Shown here: in pieces, positions 47,720 to 56,448 of the stretch | Position numbering within the stretch: position 1 is the stretch's first letter | How the letters are laid out: each line of letters starts with the position of its first letter | Source: Synechococcus sp. CS-1332 | GTDB lineage: Bacteria > Cyanobacteriota > Cyanobacteriia > PCC-6307 > Cyanobiaceae | Reading direction: 5' to 3' | Length of the DNA stretch: 64,000 nt | NCBI RefSeq assembly: GCF_025127995.1 | Contig: NZ_JAHLYP010000042.1 | Span: forward strand, 1-64,000 | Made by a program: the position numbers and the translations under genes | Notes under the pieces: model-generated | Seen by the model: the letters and a program-made list of their open reading frames with translations, nothing else | What the model was told of the DNA's origin: nothing | Databases searched by the model: none

Positions 47720-47728
47720 GCCGGGAGA

Positions 47729-48223
47729 TCAGGTGGAGGTCTGCAGTCCCTGGATCAGATAGTCAAAGTAAGGGCCGGCCAGGGTGGCCTCCTCGCCGCC
47801 CAGCAGCACCAAGGCCGCCTCCTTGAGGGTGCGCATCGCTTCCACCATGCCCGGCAGGGGCACGCCCAGGCTGTTGTACATCTCCCTGGCTCCCACCACA
47901 CCGATCTGCTGGATCAGTTCGGTGCTGCCGGCCAGAATTCCGTAGGTGACCAGCCGCAGGTACCAGCTGTAGTCCCGCAGGCACTGGGCCCGCTGCTTCT
48001 GCCCGAAGGCGTTGCCACCGGGGGCCACGTAGTCCGGCTTGCGCAGGAACAGTTGCTTCGAGGCCTCGGCGACGATCTTCTTCTCGTTGTCGGTCAGCAC
48101 ACGGACGACGCTCAGCCGGCGGGCTCCCCCACTGAGGAACTCCACCATCGCGCGCAGCTCGCCGCCCGTTGGATAGCGGAGCTGATCATCGGCCTGGAGG
48201 ATCAGATCGCGAACGACGCTCAT
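47729..48223 (-). CDS. apcD: Allophycocyanin alpha-B subunit
   Basis: ApcD is a core-linker-associated biliprotein of the phycobilisome that passes energy to photosystems, mostly PSI. The protein has 164 residues from ATG 48223; in-frame upstream sequence to 48307 is not conserved. 'SVVRDLILQADDQLRYPTGGEL', 'ASKQLFLRKPDYVAPGGNAFG' and 'QKQRAQCLRDYSWYLRLVTYG' with Cys81 for phycocyanobilin fit ApcD rather than ApcA or ApcB. 'YNSLGVPLPGMVEAMRTLKEAAL' completes the fold. The upstream 122 nt is shared with rlmD; it contains a CGACCC/GGGTCG hairpin near 48307-48324. Monocistronic, with its own terminator. Confidence 0.92.
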   Translation of the reverse strand: MSVVRDLILQADDQLRYPTGGELRAMVEFLSGGARRLSVVRVLTDNEKKIVAEASKQLFLRKPDYVAPGGNAFGQKQRAQCLRDYSWYLRLVTYGILAGSTELIQQIGVVGAREMYNSLGVPLPGMVEAMRTLKEAALVLLGGEEATLAGPYFDYLIQGLQTST

Positions 48224-48345
48224 AGCAGCGACCACAGTCCGGCGAATCCTATCGAGACCGGAGCCCCAGCTCGGGCTTCGGGCGCAAGGTGTAACGCCCC
48301 TTTGCACGACCCCCGATAGGGTCGCAGCAGTGGTGCGGATCGCAC

Positions 48346-49716
48346 ATGGCCTCGGTGGGCGAAAAGCTACAGATGGAGATCAGTGATCTGGGCCATGACG
48401 GCCAGGGGGTGGGACGTCACGACGGCCAGGTGGTGTTCGTCAGCGGCGCCCTGCCCGGCGACACGGTGGAGGTGCGACTCCAGGTGGTGGCCCGCCGCCA
48501 TCTGGTGGGCCAGCTGCAGCGCGTGATCACGCCCTCCCCCGAGCGCCGGCGTCCCCCCTGCATCCTTGCCGACAACTGTGGCGGCTGCAGCCTGCAGCCC
48601 CTCAACGACGCCGCCGAAGCCGCTTGGAAGCAGCGCAGCCTGGAGCAGACCCTGCAGCGCATCGGCGGCCTGAACGCGCCGGTGCGCCCCCTGCTGGCGG
48701 CCGAACCCACCCTGGGCTACCGCAACCGCGCCTTGATTCCCCTGGAGCGCAGCGGCGACGGCACCCTGCGAGCCGGTTACTACCGGCGGGGCTCGCACCG
48801 GATCGTCAACATGGCCCGCTGCCCGGTGCTCGACCCCCGCATCGACGCCATGATCGCCCCGCTCAAGGCCGATCTGGAGGCCAGCGACTGGCCGATCGAT
48901 CGCCATGGCGGTGACCCCGAGGCCGCGGACGGCCCCGGCCTGCGCCATCTGGGCCTGCGGGTGGGGGCCGCCACCGGCGAGCGTCTCCTCACCCTGATCA
49001 GCAGCCATGACGACCTGCCCGGCCTCGAGGCCCTGGCCGAGGCCTGGCGGCAGCGCTGGCCTGAGCTGGTGGGCGTCTGTCTCAACCTCCAACCCCGGCC
49101 GACCAATCGGCTGATGGGGGACGAGACGCGGGTGATCCGTGGCAGGGACTGGCTGAATGAAACCTTCTCCGGTCTGCGCTTCCGCATCGCCGCCGACACC
49201 TTCTTCCAGGTCAACACGCGCCAGGCCGAGCGGCTGGTGCCCCATCTGATGGAGGCCCTCGGACCCGGCCCGGGCGATTCCTCCCTGCTCGATGCCTATT
49301 GCGGCATCGGCACTTACAGCCTGCCCCTGGCCGCCGCCGGCTGGCATGTCACCGGCTTGGAGCTGCACCCCCGCGCCGTGGCCATGGCCAGGCTCAACGC
49401 CGCCGCCAATGACCTGGAGGGTCGGGCGCAGTTTGAGCAGGCGGACGTGCCTCTGGTTCTGGAGGAGCGGCTGCAGGGCATGCAGGCCCTGGTGCTGGAT
49501 CCTCCGCGCAAGGGGCTCAGCCCAGCCGCCACGGCGGCGATCCTGGCGGCCCCACCCAGCCGCATCGCCTACGTGAGCTGTGATCCGGCGGCCCTGGCCC
49601 GCGACCTGGCCCAGCTGTGTGCCTCAGGTATCTACCGGCTGAACTGGGTGCAGCCCATCGACTTCTTCCCCAACACCAGCCATGTGGAGGCCCTGGCGGC
49701 CCTGGAACGCCGCTAG
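48346..49716 (+). CDS. rlmD: 23S rRNA uracil-C5 methyltransferase (RlmD/RumA type)
   Basis: 456 residues. An N-terminal TRAM domain ('EISDLGHDGQGVGRHDGQVVFVSGALPGDTV') precedes the Fe-S cysteines 72, 78 and 81 in 'PPCILADNCGGCSLQPL'. The SAM fold has 'LLDAYCGIGTYSLPLAAAGW', and the catalytic centre is 'LVLDPPRKGLSP' and Cys412 in 'YVSCDPAALARDLAQL'. It methylates uracil in rRNA; the exact site (U1939, U747 or tRNA m5U54) cannot be told from sequence alone. The stop shares CTAG with the convergent pheT. Confidence 0.9.
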   Translation: MASVGEKLQMEISDLGHDGQGVGRHDGQVVFVSGALPGDTVEVRLQVVARRHLVGQLQRVITPSPERRRPPCILADNCGGCSLQPLNDAAEAAWKQRSLEQTLQRIGGLNAPVRPLLAAEPTLGYRNRALIPLERSGDGTLRAGYYRRGSHRIVNMARCPVLDPRIDAMIAPLKADLEASDWPIDRHGGDPEAADGPGLRHLGLRVGAATGERLLTLISSHDDLPGLEALAEAWRQRWPELVGVCLNLQPRPTNRLMGDETRVIRGRDWLNETFSGLRFRIAADTFFQVNTRQAERLVPHLMEALGPGPGDSSLLDAYCGIGTYSLPLAAAGWHVTGLELHPRAVAMARLNAAANDLEGRAQFEQADVPLVLEERLQGMQALVLDPPRKGLSPAATAAILAAPPSRIAYVSCDPAALARDLAQLCASGIYRLNWVQPIDFFPNTSHVEALAALERR

Positions 49717-52172
49717 CGGCGCTGTTCAGCCCCGAACTGGCGCTCGAGGGCTTCGCGCACCCGGCCATGGGCCGCCTCCACCTCCTCGTCGGTGAGGGTG
49801 CGGGCGCTGTCGCGGTAGCGCAACCGGAAGGCCTGGCTGCAACGGCCGGCCTCCAGTTGGGCGCCCTCGTAGCGGTCAACGAGTTCGGCCTGCTCCAGCA
49901 ACGGCTTGCCCGCCTTCCGGATCGCCGCCAGCAGGGCCGCCGCAGTGGTGTCGGTGGGCACCACCAGGGACAGATCGCGCTCGGAGGCTGGCACGGTGGC
50001 GAAGGGGCGGAAGGCCGGCTGCCACCGGTTGCGGCGGGTGCCGGCGCTGAGCAGCGGCTCCAGCTCCAGCTGGAACACGTAGGTGGAGGGCGGCAGGTCG
50101 AGGGCTTCGGCTTCGGCGGGGTGGAGCTGGCCAAACCAGCCGGCGGGCTTGCCTTCCACCAGCAGCTGGGCAGCCCGCCCCGGGTGCAGCAGAGGCGCGT
50201 CGCTCAGGGGACGATCCTCCAGAGGCAGCCGCAGGGGCTCGAGGCCGGCCTGAAGCACGCCCCGGGCCTGGAAGTAGTCGGGAGGTGTGGGCTTGCCGGA
50301 GCTGCGCCAGCGTTCACCGCGCCGTTCCCCCGCGATCACGCCCACCAGCAGGGTGCGCTCGGCGTGGCGTTCCTCACCGCTGGCCGCGCCCCCCGGGAAC
50401 ACCCTGCCGATCTCGAAGCCCCAGAACCCTGGCAGGGAGGCCTGCAGATTGCGCCGGGCGGCCTGGAGCAGTTCCTGGTGCAGGTTGTCGCGCAGGTGGC
50501 CGTAGTCGGCCAGGAGCGGATTGGCCAGGGGAACCCGATCGGTGGCTGCCGAAACCAGAGAAAGAGAAACGATCTCCTGCAGGCCCGCTGCGCAGAGCGC
50601 ACGCCGCAGGCGCCGCTCCAGCTGCTGGACCGGCTCGAGGCCGCCGGGGATCAGGGGATCGGGCAGATGGCAGGCGAAGTGGTCGTAGCCCACCAGCCGG
50701 GCCACCTCCTCGATCAGGTCCACCTCGCGCTTGAGGTCCATGGCCCGCTCCGAAGGCACCTGCACCTGCCAGCCCTCCTCGTCCTCCTCGAGGACGCAGC
50801 CGAGGGCCTCCAGGGTGGCGCTGATGCGTTCGTCGTCGAGATCCCGCTCCTCGCCATCCTCCAGCAGCACAGGACCGAGCAGGTTGTGGAGGGCGTCGCG
50901 ACGCAGGGGCAGGGGCGGCTGGGGGGACGCGGGCCGCTGGTGCAGCCAGCGGTCTTCCAGCTGGGCTCCGGCCAACTCCTGCAGCAGGGCCACGGCCCGG
51001 TCAGCGGCGGCCATGGTGATCTCCCGGGGCACCCCCTTCTCGAAACGGCTGCAGGCTTCGGTGCGCAGACCGACGCTGCGGGCCGAGCGCCGCACCGCCT
51101 GGGGGGCGAACACCGCCGCCTCCAGCCAGATGGCGCCGGTGGCTTCGGTGACGGCCTCGCCCAGGCCCCCCATCACCCCGGCCAGGGCGATCGGATGGTC
51201 GGCGTAGGTGACCACCAGGGCCTCCTCGCCCAGGCTGCGCTCCTGGCCGTCGAGGGCCACGAAGGCTTCACCGGCATGGGCCTGACGCAGGCCGATCCTG
51301 TCCGGCTCGGGAGTGCCCCCCGTGAGCGCCCCCAGGCGGTCCCGGTCGAAGGCGTGCAGAGGCTGGCCGGTTTCCAGCATCACCAGGTTGGTGATGTCCA
51401 CGACGTTGTTGATGGGGCGCACACCGGCCCGCTCCAGACGCTGGCGCAGCCAGTCCGGGGAGGGGCCCACCCGCAGGCCGCTGAGGGCCGTGAGGCTGAA
51501 CAGCCCGCCCGCCTCGATGGCCTCGCGGTCGGCTGCCGCTAGGGCCAGGGGCGCGGCCACCACCACGGGCGCCGCCGCTGGGAAGGTGGTGCTGCCGCCG
51601 CTGAGGGCCGCCACCTCCCGGGCAATCCCCCGCATCGACAGCCCATCGGGGCGGTTGGCGGTGATCGCCAGCTCCAGCACCCGATCATCCAGACCCAGCA
51701 GGGGGCCCACGGCCGTCCCCAGGGGGGGCACGGCAGCCAGGAGGGTGTCGAGTTCGGCGATGCCGTCACTGCCGTCGTCGAGGCCCAGCTCCCGCAGGGA
51801 GCAGATCATGCCGCTGCTGGCCACTCCGCGCAGTTCGGCCGGTTTGATCGTCAGCCCCACCGCCGGCAGGGTGCTGCCCACCAGGGCCACGGGCACGTGC
51901 AGACCCTGGCGCACATTCGGGGCGCCGCAGACAATCTGAAGGGGCTCGCCATCCCCCACATCCACCTTGCAGACGCTGAGTTTGTCGGCGTTGGGGTGGG
52001 GATCGCGCTGCAGCACGTGGCCCACCACCACACCGGCCGCCCTGGCCGCGAGATCCTCGATGGCCTCCACCTCGAAGCCGGCGATTGAGAGCCGCTCCGC
52101 CAGGTGCCCAGGCTCAAGGCACGACGGTTCAACGCTGACCAGCTCCCGGAGCCATTGGAGCGAAACCAGCAT
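49713..52172 (-). CDS. pheT: Phenylalanyl-tRNA synthetase beta subunit
   Basis: 819 residues, the expected size. The N-terminal part has the EMAP/tRNA-binding domain ('VVVGHVLQRDPHPNADKLSVCKVDVGDGEPLQIVCGAPNV'). The B3/B4 editing region, B5 domain and a degenerate class II core ('ARLVGYDHFACHLPDPLIPGG') follow, with the C-terminal FDX-ACB anticodon-binding domain ('VPASERDLSLVVPTDTTAAALLAAIRKAG'...'LTDEEVEAAHGRVREALERQFG'). The alpha subunit is not in the window. The gene is convergent with rlmD, overlapping at CTAG within a GCCGCTAGCGGC palindrome. Confidence 0.96.
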   Translation of the reverse strand: MLVSLQWLRELVSVEPSCLEPGHLAERLSIAGFEVEAIEDLAARAAGVVVGHVLQRDPHPNADKLSVCKVDVGDGEPLQIVCGAPNVRQGLHVPVALVGSTLPAVGLTIKPAELRGVASSGMICSLRELGLDDGSDGIAELDTLLAAVPPLGTAVGPLLGLDDRVLELAITANRPDGLSMRGIAREVAALSGGSTTFPAAAPVVVAAPLALAAADREAIEAGGLFSLTALSGLRVGPSPDWLRQRLERAGVRPINNVVDITNLVMLETGQPLHAFDRDRLGALTGGTPEPDRIGLRQAHAGEAFVALDGQERSLGEEALVVTYADHPIALAGVMGGLGEAVTEATGAIWLEAAVFAPQAVRRSARSVGLRTEACSRFEKGVPREITMAAADRAVALLQELAGAQLEDRWLHQRPASPQPPLPLRRDALHNLLGPVLLEDGEERDLDDERISATLEALGCVLEEDEEGWQVQVPSERAMDLKREVDLIEEVARLVGYDHFACHLPDPLIPGGLEPVQQLERRLRRALCAAGLQEIVSLSLVSAATDRVPLANPLLADYGHLRDNLHQELLQAARRNLQASLPGFWGFEIGRVFPGGAASGEERHAERTLLVGVIAGERRGERWRSSGKPTPPDYFQARGVLQAGLEPLRLPLEDRPLSDAPLLHPGRAAQLLVEGKPAGWFGQLHPAEAEALDLPPSTYVFQLELEPLLSAGTRRNRWQPAFRPFATVPASERDLSLVVPTDTTAAALLAAIRKAGKPLLEQAELVDRYEGAQLEAGRCSQAFRLRYRDSARTLTDEEVEAAHGRVREALERQFGAEQRR

Positions 52173-52284
52173 CGGACCGTTGCACAGCAGCCATCCACCT
52201 TAGGAAGCGATCAAGGCCAGTCCCACCAGGAGGTATGGTGCTGAATCGTCTCCCTGCAACGCATACGCGGCGCAACGTCCTTCC

Positions 52285-52479
52285 ATGGCCAAGAACAAGG
52301 GCGTCCGGCTGGTGATCACCCTCGAGTGCACCGAATGCCGGTCCAACCCCGCCAAGCGGTCCCCTGGCGTGTCCCGTTACACGACCCAGAAGAACCGCCG
52401 CAACACCACCGAACGGATTGAACTCAAGAAGTTCTGCCCCCACTGCAACGCTCCCACCGTCCACAAGGAGATCAAGTGA
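52285..52479 (+). CDS. rpmG: 50S ribosomal protein L33
   Basis: 64 residues, the normal length of bL33. Both CxxC zinc pairs are kept ('LECTECRSN' and '[10 protein letters not shown]'), so this is the zinc-binding (C+) form. It starts the ribosomal pair rpmG-rpsR, a common cyanobacterial arrangement. The 112 nt upstream (52173-52284) separates it from divergent pheT. A GTTTCC/GGAAAC hairpin (52484-52500) follows the stop. Confidence 0.97.
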   Translation: MAKNKGVRLVITLECTECRSNPAKRSPGVSRYTTQKNRRNTTERIELKKFCPHCNAPTVHKEIK

Positions 52480-52568
52480 GGCCGTTTCCCTTGCGGAAAC
52501 CCCTCTCCTGACAATCCTCCGGACCCTGCAGCGGCAGTTCATCCCCTTCGTTCCCTCACTCCGTTTCC

Positions 52569-52790
52569 ATGTCCAGTTCTTTCTTCAAAAAGCGCCTGTC
52601 GCCGATCAAGCCCGGTGATCCGATCGACTACAAGGACGTCGATCTGCTCAAGAAGTTCATCACCGAACGCGGCAAGATCCTGCCCAGGCGGCTCACTGGC
52701 CTGACGGCCAAGCAGCAGCGCGATCTGACCAACGCCGTCAAGCGGGCGCGCATCGTGGCCCTGCTGCCCTTCGTGAATCCCGAAGGCTGA
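52569..52790 (+). CDS. rpsR: 30S ribosomal protein S18
   Basis: 73 residues. '[57 protein letters not shown]' is the standard bS18 sequence; it binds S6 and 16S rRNA. It lies 89 nt after rpmG and one base before the RNase II-family gene, so the three may be one operon. Confidence 0.97.
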
Positions 52791-52791
52791 G

Positions 52792-54831
52792 TTGCCCCCC
52801 GCCTCGCGTCGGTACACGGCGGGTGATCTTGTCGGGCTCCACGACGAGAGCCGCAGCTTGCTGGCCGTTGTGGTGGCCGAGAAAGGCACGCGCCTCGATC
52901 TCAAAGTGGGCTTCGAGGCCAAGGCCGTCCAGCGGGGTGTCCGGCAGCTCGATCTCCTGGCCGCCCTGCCGGGCGATCAACCGCCCCCCTCCCGGCTGTC
53001 CCAGCCCCCCTGGGGCCTGAGCCAGGAGACGTTGCAGCAGGCCGCCCCCAGGCCCAGGGAACTGGCTGCCGCCTGGCTGCTGCTGCTGGCGGACCCGGTG
53101 CCTCTCGCGCTGGAGGACTTCGTTGACCTGATCGGCGATGGCGGCGACCCCATTCAGAGGGCCGCCTGCTGGCTCTGGCTGCAAAGCCCCCAGACCCTGT
53201 TCCGTTGGCGCCAGCAGCAGGTGGAAGCCCGCCCCTTGGTGGATGTGCGGCGGCTGCGGCGGGACGCCCGCCGCCAGCAACTGGGGGAGCAACGCCGTCG
53301 CCGCTGGCAGGACGCCCTGCGCCAACGCCAGCCGATCGACCCGCAACAGCTCGACCCCGAGCAGCGCCAGCAGCTGGCCCTGCTGCGCGAGTGGGCCGGC
53401 GGGGACACCAGCCGACCCATTCCGGACGACCTGCACCGCGCCCTCCAGGCGGCCCACTGCCCGATGGAAGCCTCCCCGATCCGGCACCTGCTGGTGGATC
53501 TGGGCCAGTGGGAGCGCCACCACCTCCCCTCGCTGGAGAACACCACCTGGGCCGCCGGCTTCAGCGAGGAACTCGAAGCCGAGGCCCAGCGGCTGGTGGC
53601 CCTGGCCGGCACCGTCATGCCCAGTGACGAACGCCGCCGCGACCTCACCGGCCTGCACACCGTCACGATCGACGACGAGGACACCCGCGACATCGATGAC
53701 GGCCTCTCCCTGGAGCATGGGGCCGATGGCAAACCTCGGTTGTGGATCCACATCGCCGATCCGGGCCGGCTGGTGCCGGCGGACAGCCCCCTCGACACCG
53801 AAGCCCGGCGCCGGGCCAGCAGCCTCTACCTGGCCCGGGGGCCGCTGCCAATGTTCCCCGAGGTGCTCAGCACCGGCCCGATGAGCCTGCGCATGGGCCA
53901 GCGCAGCGCGGCCCTGAGCCTGTGGGTGGAGCTGGCCGATGACGGCGCCGTGGCCGGCTATGGGCTCGAGCCCAGCTGGGTGCAACCCGCCTATCGGCTC
54001 AGTTATGCCGATGCCGATGAGCTGATCGAGCTGGCCCCGCCCCAGGAGCGCTACCTCGAAGAGATCCACGCCCTGATGGAGCGGCGGCGGCGCTGGCGGC
54101 TGGCCCGGGGGGCGCTCAACCTGGATCAGCCCGAGGGGCGAATCCGCTGCGACGACCAGGGGGCCCAGCTGGAGATCACCGAATCCTCGCCGTCCCGCAC
54201 CCTGGTGGCCGAGGCCATGATCCTGGCCGGGGCCGTGATCGCCCGCCACGGGCAGGAGCAGGGTCTGGCCTTGCCCTACCGCAGCCAGCTGACGGCGGAG
54301 CTGCCGCCCGAGGCGGAACTGGCGAGCCTGCCGGCCGGCCCGGTGCGCCATGCGGCCATCAAGCGTTGCCTCAGCCGGGGCGTGCTCGGCACCAGTCCGG
54401 CCCCCCACTTCTCCCTGGGCCTGCCCTGCTACGTGCAGGCCACCTCCCCGATCCGCCGCTACAACGACTTGCTGGTGCAGCGCCAGCTGCTGGCCCACCA
54501 GCTGGGGCAGCCGGTGCTGGAGGAGGCGGAGCTGGGTCAGCTGCTGAGCGAGCTGGAGGGGGCGATCCGCCAGGGTCTGCAGATCGCCCGGGAGGACCAG
54601 CGCCATTGGCAGCAGGTGTGGTTCGAAGTCCAGGAACAGCACCAGTGGCCGGCTTTGTTTCTGCGCTGGCTGCGGCCCCAGGACCGGCTCGGCCTGGTGC
54701 ACCTCCCCGATCTGGCCATGGACCTGGCCGCCGACTGCCATGGCGATCCCGCTCCCGGCGACGCCCTGCTGGTGCGTCTGCAGCAGGTGGATTCCCTGCG
54801 GGACCTGCTGCGCTTCACGGCCGCGGGTTAG
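52792..54831 (+). CDS. RNase II/R family exoribonuclease
   Basis: 679 residues from TTG 52792, directly after rpsR. The catalytic RNB domain starts near residue 285: 'TIDDEDTRDIDDGLSLE' holds the metal aspartates, and 'WIHIADPGRLVPADSPLDTEA' and 'SSLYLARGPLPMFPEVLSTG' follow. 'YVQATSPIRRYNDLLVQRQLL' is the final RNB motif. The N-terminal third lacks a clear cold-shock domain, and the C-terminal S1 domain is short or degenerate. It degrades RNA 3' to 5'. The rpmG-rpsR-RNase order is conserved in many cyanobacteria. Confidence 0.92.
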   Translation: MPPASRRYTAGDLVGLHDESRSLLAVVVAEKGTRLDLKVGFEAKAVQRGVRQLDLLAALPGDQPPPSRLSQPPWGLSQETLQQAAPRPRELAAAWLLLLADPVPLALEDFVDLIGDGGDPIQRAACWLWLQSPQTLFRWRQQQVEARPLVDVRRLRRDARRQQLGEQRRRRWQDALRQRQPIDPQQLDPEQRQQLALLREWAGGDTSRPIPDDLHRALQAAHCPMEASPIRHLLVDLGQWERHHLPSLENTTWAAGFSEELEAEAQRLVALAGTVMPSDERRRDLTGLHTVTIDDEDTRDIDDGLSLEHGADGKPRLWIHIADPGRLVPADSPLDTEARRRASSLYLARGPLPMFPEVLSTGPMSLRMGQRSAALSLWVELADDGAVAGYGLEPSWVQPAYRLSYADADELIELAPPQERYLEEIHALMERRRRWRLARGALNLDQPEGRIRCDDQGAQLEITESSPSRTLVAEAMILAGAVIARHGQEQGLALPYRSQLTAELPPEAELASLPAGPVRHAAIKRCLSRGVLGTSPAPHFSLGLPCYVQATSPIRRYNDLLVQRQLLAHQLGQPVLEEAELGQLLSELEGAIRQGLQIAREDQRHWQQVWFEVQEQHQWPALFLRWLRPQDRLGLVHLPDLAMDLAADCHGDPAPGDALLVRLQQVDSLRDLLRFTAAG

Positions 54832-54836
54832 CTGGT

Positions 54837-55604
54837 TTACTCCGCCAGTTGCCGGAGGTAGTCGCGATCCATTCCGCGACGCGGCGGGGCTGCGGAGCCG
54901 GACCCCCGCGGCAGCACACCGGCCAGGAACGCGAAGCCGATGGCATAGGCCACCGCGGAGATGGTGATGCGGAGGGTTTCCTTCACCAGCTGATCGGGTT
55001 TGATGGCGGCCTGCGCCTCGACCTTCTGCATCAGCTGCCGGGAGGCCTGCTCAGCCCGGGCCAGCAGCATGTTGCGCAGTTCGGGCATGGGGGTGCCCAG
55101 TTCGGCTGGCGAGAGGCCGGCGTTGGGGCCGAAGAGCTTCTGCACGCTGGCCTGCAGCTCCTGGTGGCTGGTGGCGGAACGGATGGCCTGGCGCAGATCC
55201 TCGAGCTTCTGGGAGGACTGGCTGATCTGCTCCTGCTGGCTCCCGGTGACGCTGCTGTAGACCCTCCAGCCGGCCCAGCCCTGCAGGGGGATCAGCAGCA
55301 GGAACCCGATCGCGGCGGCCAGGGCCCAGCGGCGGCAGGCGTTGCGGCGCGCCCGCAGGCGCTGGTTGTCGGGATCGACCCACAGCGCCAGGGGTAGCAG
55401 CAGGGCACCGATCAGGGCCAGGGAGGCGCTGTTGACCAGAACGGCGATGGTCTGCAGCTGCCACTGGGGATCCAGGAGCCTTGGCGGCAGGGCGGTGGTG
55501 AGCACCGCGGCCAGGAACACCACCAGCAAAACGATGGATAGGGGGGGCAGCAGCCGGGCGAGGGCCGGATTGGGGGCGATGGCTGGGGTGGGGCTGCTGG
55601 TCAC
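54837..55604 (-). CDS. HpsJ-like multi-pass membrane protein
   Basis: 255 residues from GTG 55604. An ATG at 55664 is in frame but would cover the -10 of the divergent tacA promoter, so I prefer the GTG. Membrane helices are 'LLPPLSIVLLVVFLAAVLTTAL', 'TIAVLVNSASLALIGALLLPLAL' and 'WALAAAIGFLLLIPLQGWAGW', plus one near the C-terminus (ITISAVAYAIGFAFLAGVLP). A soluble helical loop of about 90 residues rich in Gln/Glu (SQQEQISQSSQKLEDLRQAI) lies between. This layout recalls HpsJ-type proteins linked to hormogonium polysaccharide or cyanoexosortase loci. The naming is tentative. Confidence 0.6.
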   Translation of the reverse strand: MTSSPTPAIAPNPALARLLPPLSIVLLVVFLAAVLTTALPPRLLDPQWQLQTIAVLVNSASLALIGALLLPLALWVDPDNQRLRARRNACRRWALAAAIGFLLLIPLQGWAGWRVYSSVTGSQQEQISQSSQKLEDLRQAIRSATSHQELQASVQKLFGPNAGLSPAELGTPMPELRNMLLARAEQASRQLMQKVEAQAAIKPDQLVKETLRITISAVAYAIGFAFLAGVLPRGSGSAAPPRRGMDRDYLRQLAE

Positions 55605-55646
55605 GGATTCGCAGGAAGCACGACGTGGGGTGGCGTCAGTCTGTAG

Positions 55647-55682
55647 TGCATGCCCATGCGTCATACAATGTCCCTACATGCA
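55647..55682 (+). promoter_or_regulatory. tacAT promoter with operator-like palindrome
   Basis: TACAAT (55664-55669) is a good -10 element; the -35 is weak. It is flanked by TGCATG at 55647-55652 and CATGCA at 55677-55682, which are inverted copies 24 nt apart. DUF1778 antitoxins are RHH repressors of their own promoters, so this is a plausible operator. The ATG of the antitoxin follows at 55692. Confidence 0.5.
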
Positions 55683-55691
55683 GGCAGGCGG

Positions 55692-55973
55692 ATGGGAAGG
55701 GACCAGGTGCTGCAGCTGCGAGCGACGGCTGAACAGAGGCAATTGATCGATCAAGCCGCTGCCGCCGAAGGCACCAGCCGCACCGAATTCATGCTGCGCT
55801 GCTGCCAGGAGCGCGCCCGCGAGGTGCTGCTCGATCGCACCCTCTTTTCGCTCACACCACAGCAGAGCGAGGCCCTGCTCAACGACCTGCAGGACCCTGC
55901 CCTGGCCGAGCGGGATCAGGCCAGCCTCGAACGCCTCCTCGCGGCACCCCGGCCCTGGCATGCGGCCCCCTGA
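55692..55973 (+). CDS. tacA: DUF1778 (TacA-type) antitoxin
   Basis: 93 residues from ATG 55692. 'DQVLQLRATAEQRQLIDQAAAAEGTSRTEFMLRCC' is the DUF1778 ribbon-helix-helix region. The C-terminal half 'LFSLTPQQSEALLNDLQDPALA' then 'LERLLAAPRPW' is the toxin-binding tail, with the 'FxL' type motif at its start. It neutralises the following GNAT toxin and represses the operon. It overlaps the toxin by 14 nt. A further ATG at 55668 lies within the -10 and is not the start. Confidence 0.88.
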   Translation: MGRDQVLQLRATAEQRQLIDQAAAAEGTSRTEFMLRCCQERAREVLLDRTLFSLTPQQSEALLNDLQDPALAERDQASLERLLAAPRPWHAAP

Positions 55974-56448
55974 GCCACTGGGGGACCAGCACCAGCTGGA
56001 TGGATTCGATTGCGGGGAAGAAAGCCTGAACCGGTGGCTGAGGCAGCGAGCTCGGCACAACGAACGGCAGGGGGTCTCACGCACGCTGGTGGTGTGCCCT
56101 GAGGACAGCAACGTGGTGATCGCCTACGTCTGCCTCTCTGCTGGCGCGGTCGTGCTCGCTGAGGTGCCTGCCGGGTTGCGGCGCAACATGCCGGACCCTT
56201 TGCCCGTGGTGGTTCTTGGGCGGCTGGCCGTCGACCGGCGCCATCAGGGTCGAGGTCTCGGCCATGCTTTGGTTGCCGAAACCATCAGCCGAAGCCTGCA
56301 GGCCCGCCAACTGATCGGCGCCAGGGCCCTGCTGGTGCACGCGATTGATGAACAGGCGGCGGCGTTCTACCGCTCCATGGGGTTCCGCCCCTCACCAATC
56401 AGCGCCCTCACATTGCTGCTGCAACTGGGCGAAAAGGTGGAGGCCTGA
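55960..56448 (+). CDS. tacT: TacT-type GNAT toxin (aminoacyl-tRNA acetyltransferase)
   Basis: 162 residues. 'FDCGEESLNRWLRQRA' and 'NERQGVSRTLVV' are the TacT/AtaT entry motifs; 'VVVLGRLAVDRRHQGRGLGHALVAE' is the acetyl-CoA loop with RxxGxG. Tyr137 in 'AAAFYRSMGFRPSP' fits the catalytic tyrosine. Members acetylate the amino group of charged tRNAs, blocking translation. All key residues are present, so it appears intact. It overlaps the antitoxin by 14 nt, the normal order for this family. Confidence 0.88.
   Translation: MRPPEPLGDQHQLDGFDCGEESLNRWLRQRARHNERQGVSRTLVVCPEDSNVVIAYVCLSAGAVVLAEVPAGLRRNMPDPLPVVVLGRLAVDRRHQGRGLGHALVAETISRSLQARQLIGARALLVHAIDEQAAAFYRSMGFRPSPISALTLLLQLGEKVEA

Noticed and set aside
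45990-47728. Search for tRNA, two-piece tmRNA or RNase P RNA in the island
   Set aside because: No T-loop consensus, no tag-peptide coding sequence and no GAGGAAAGTCC-type core was seen on either strand.
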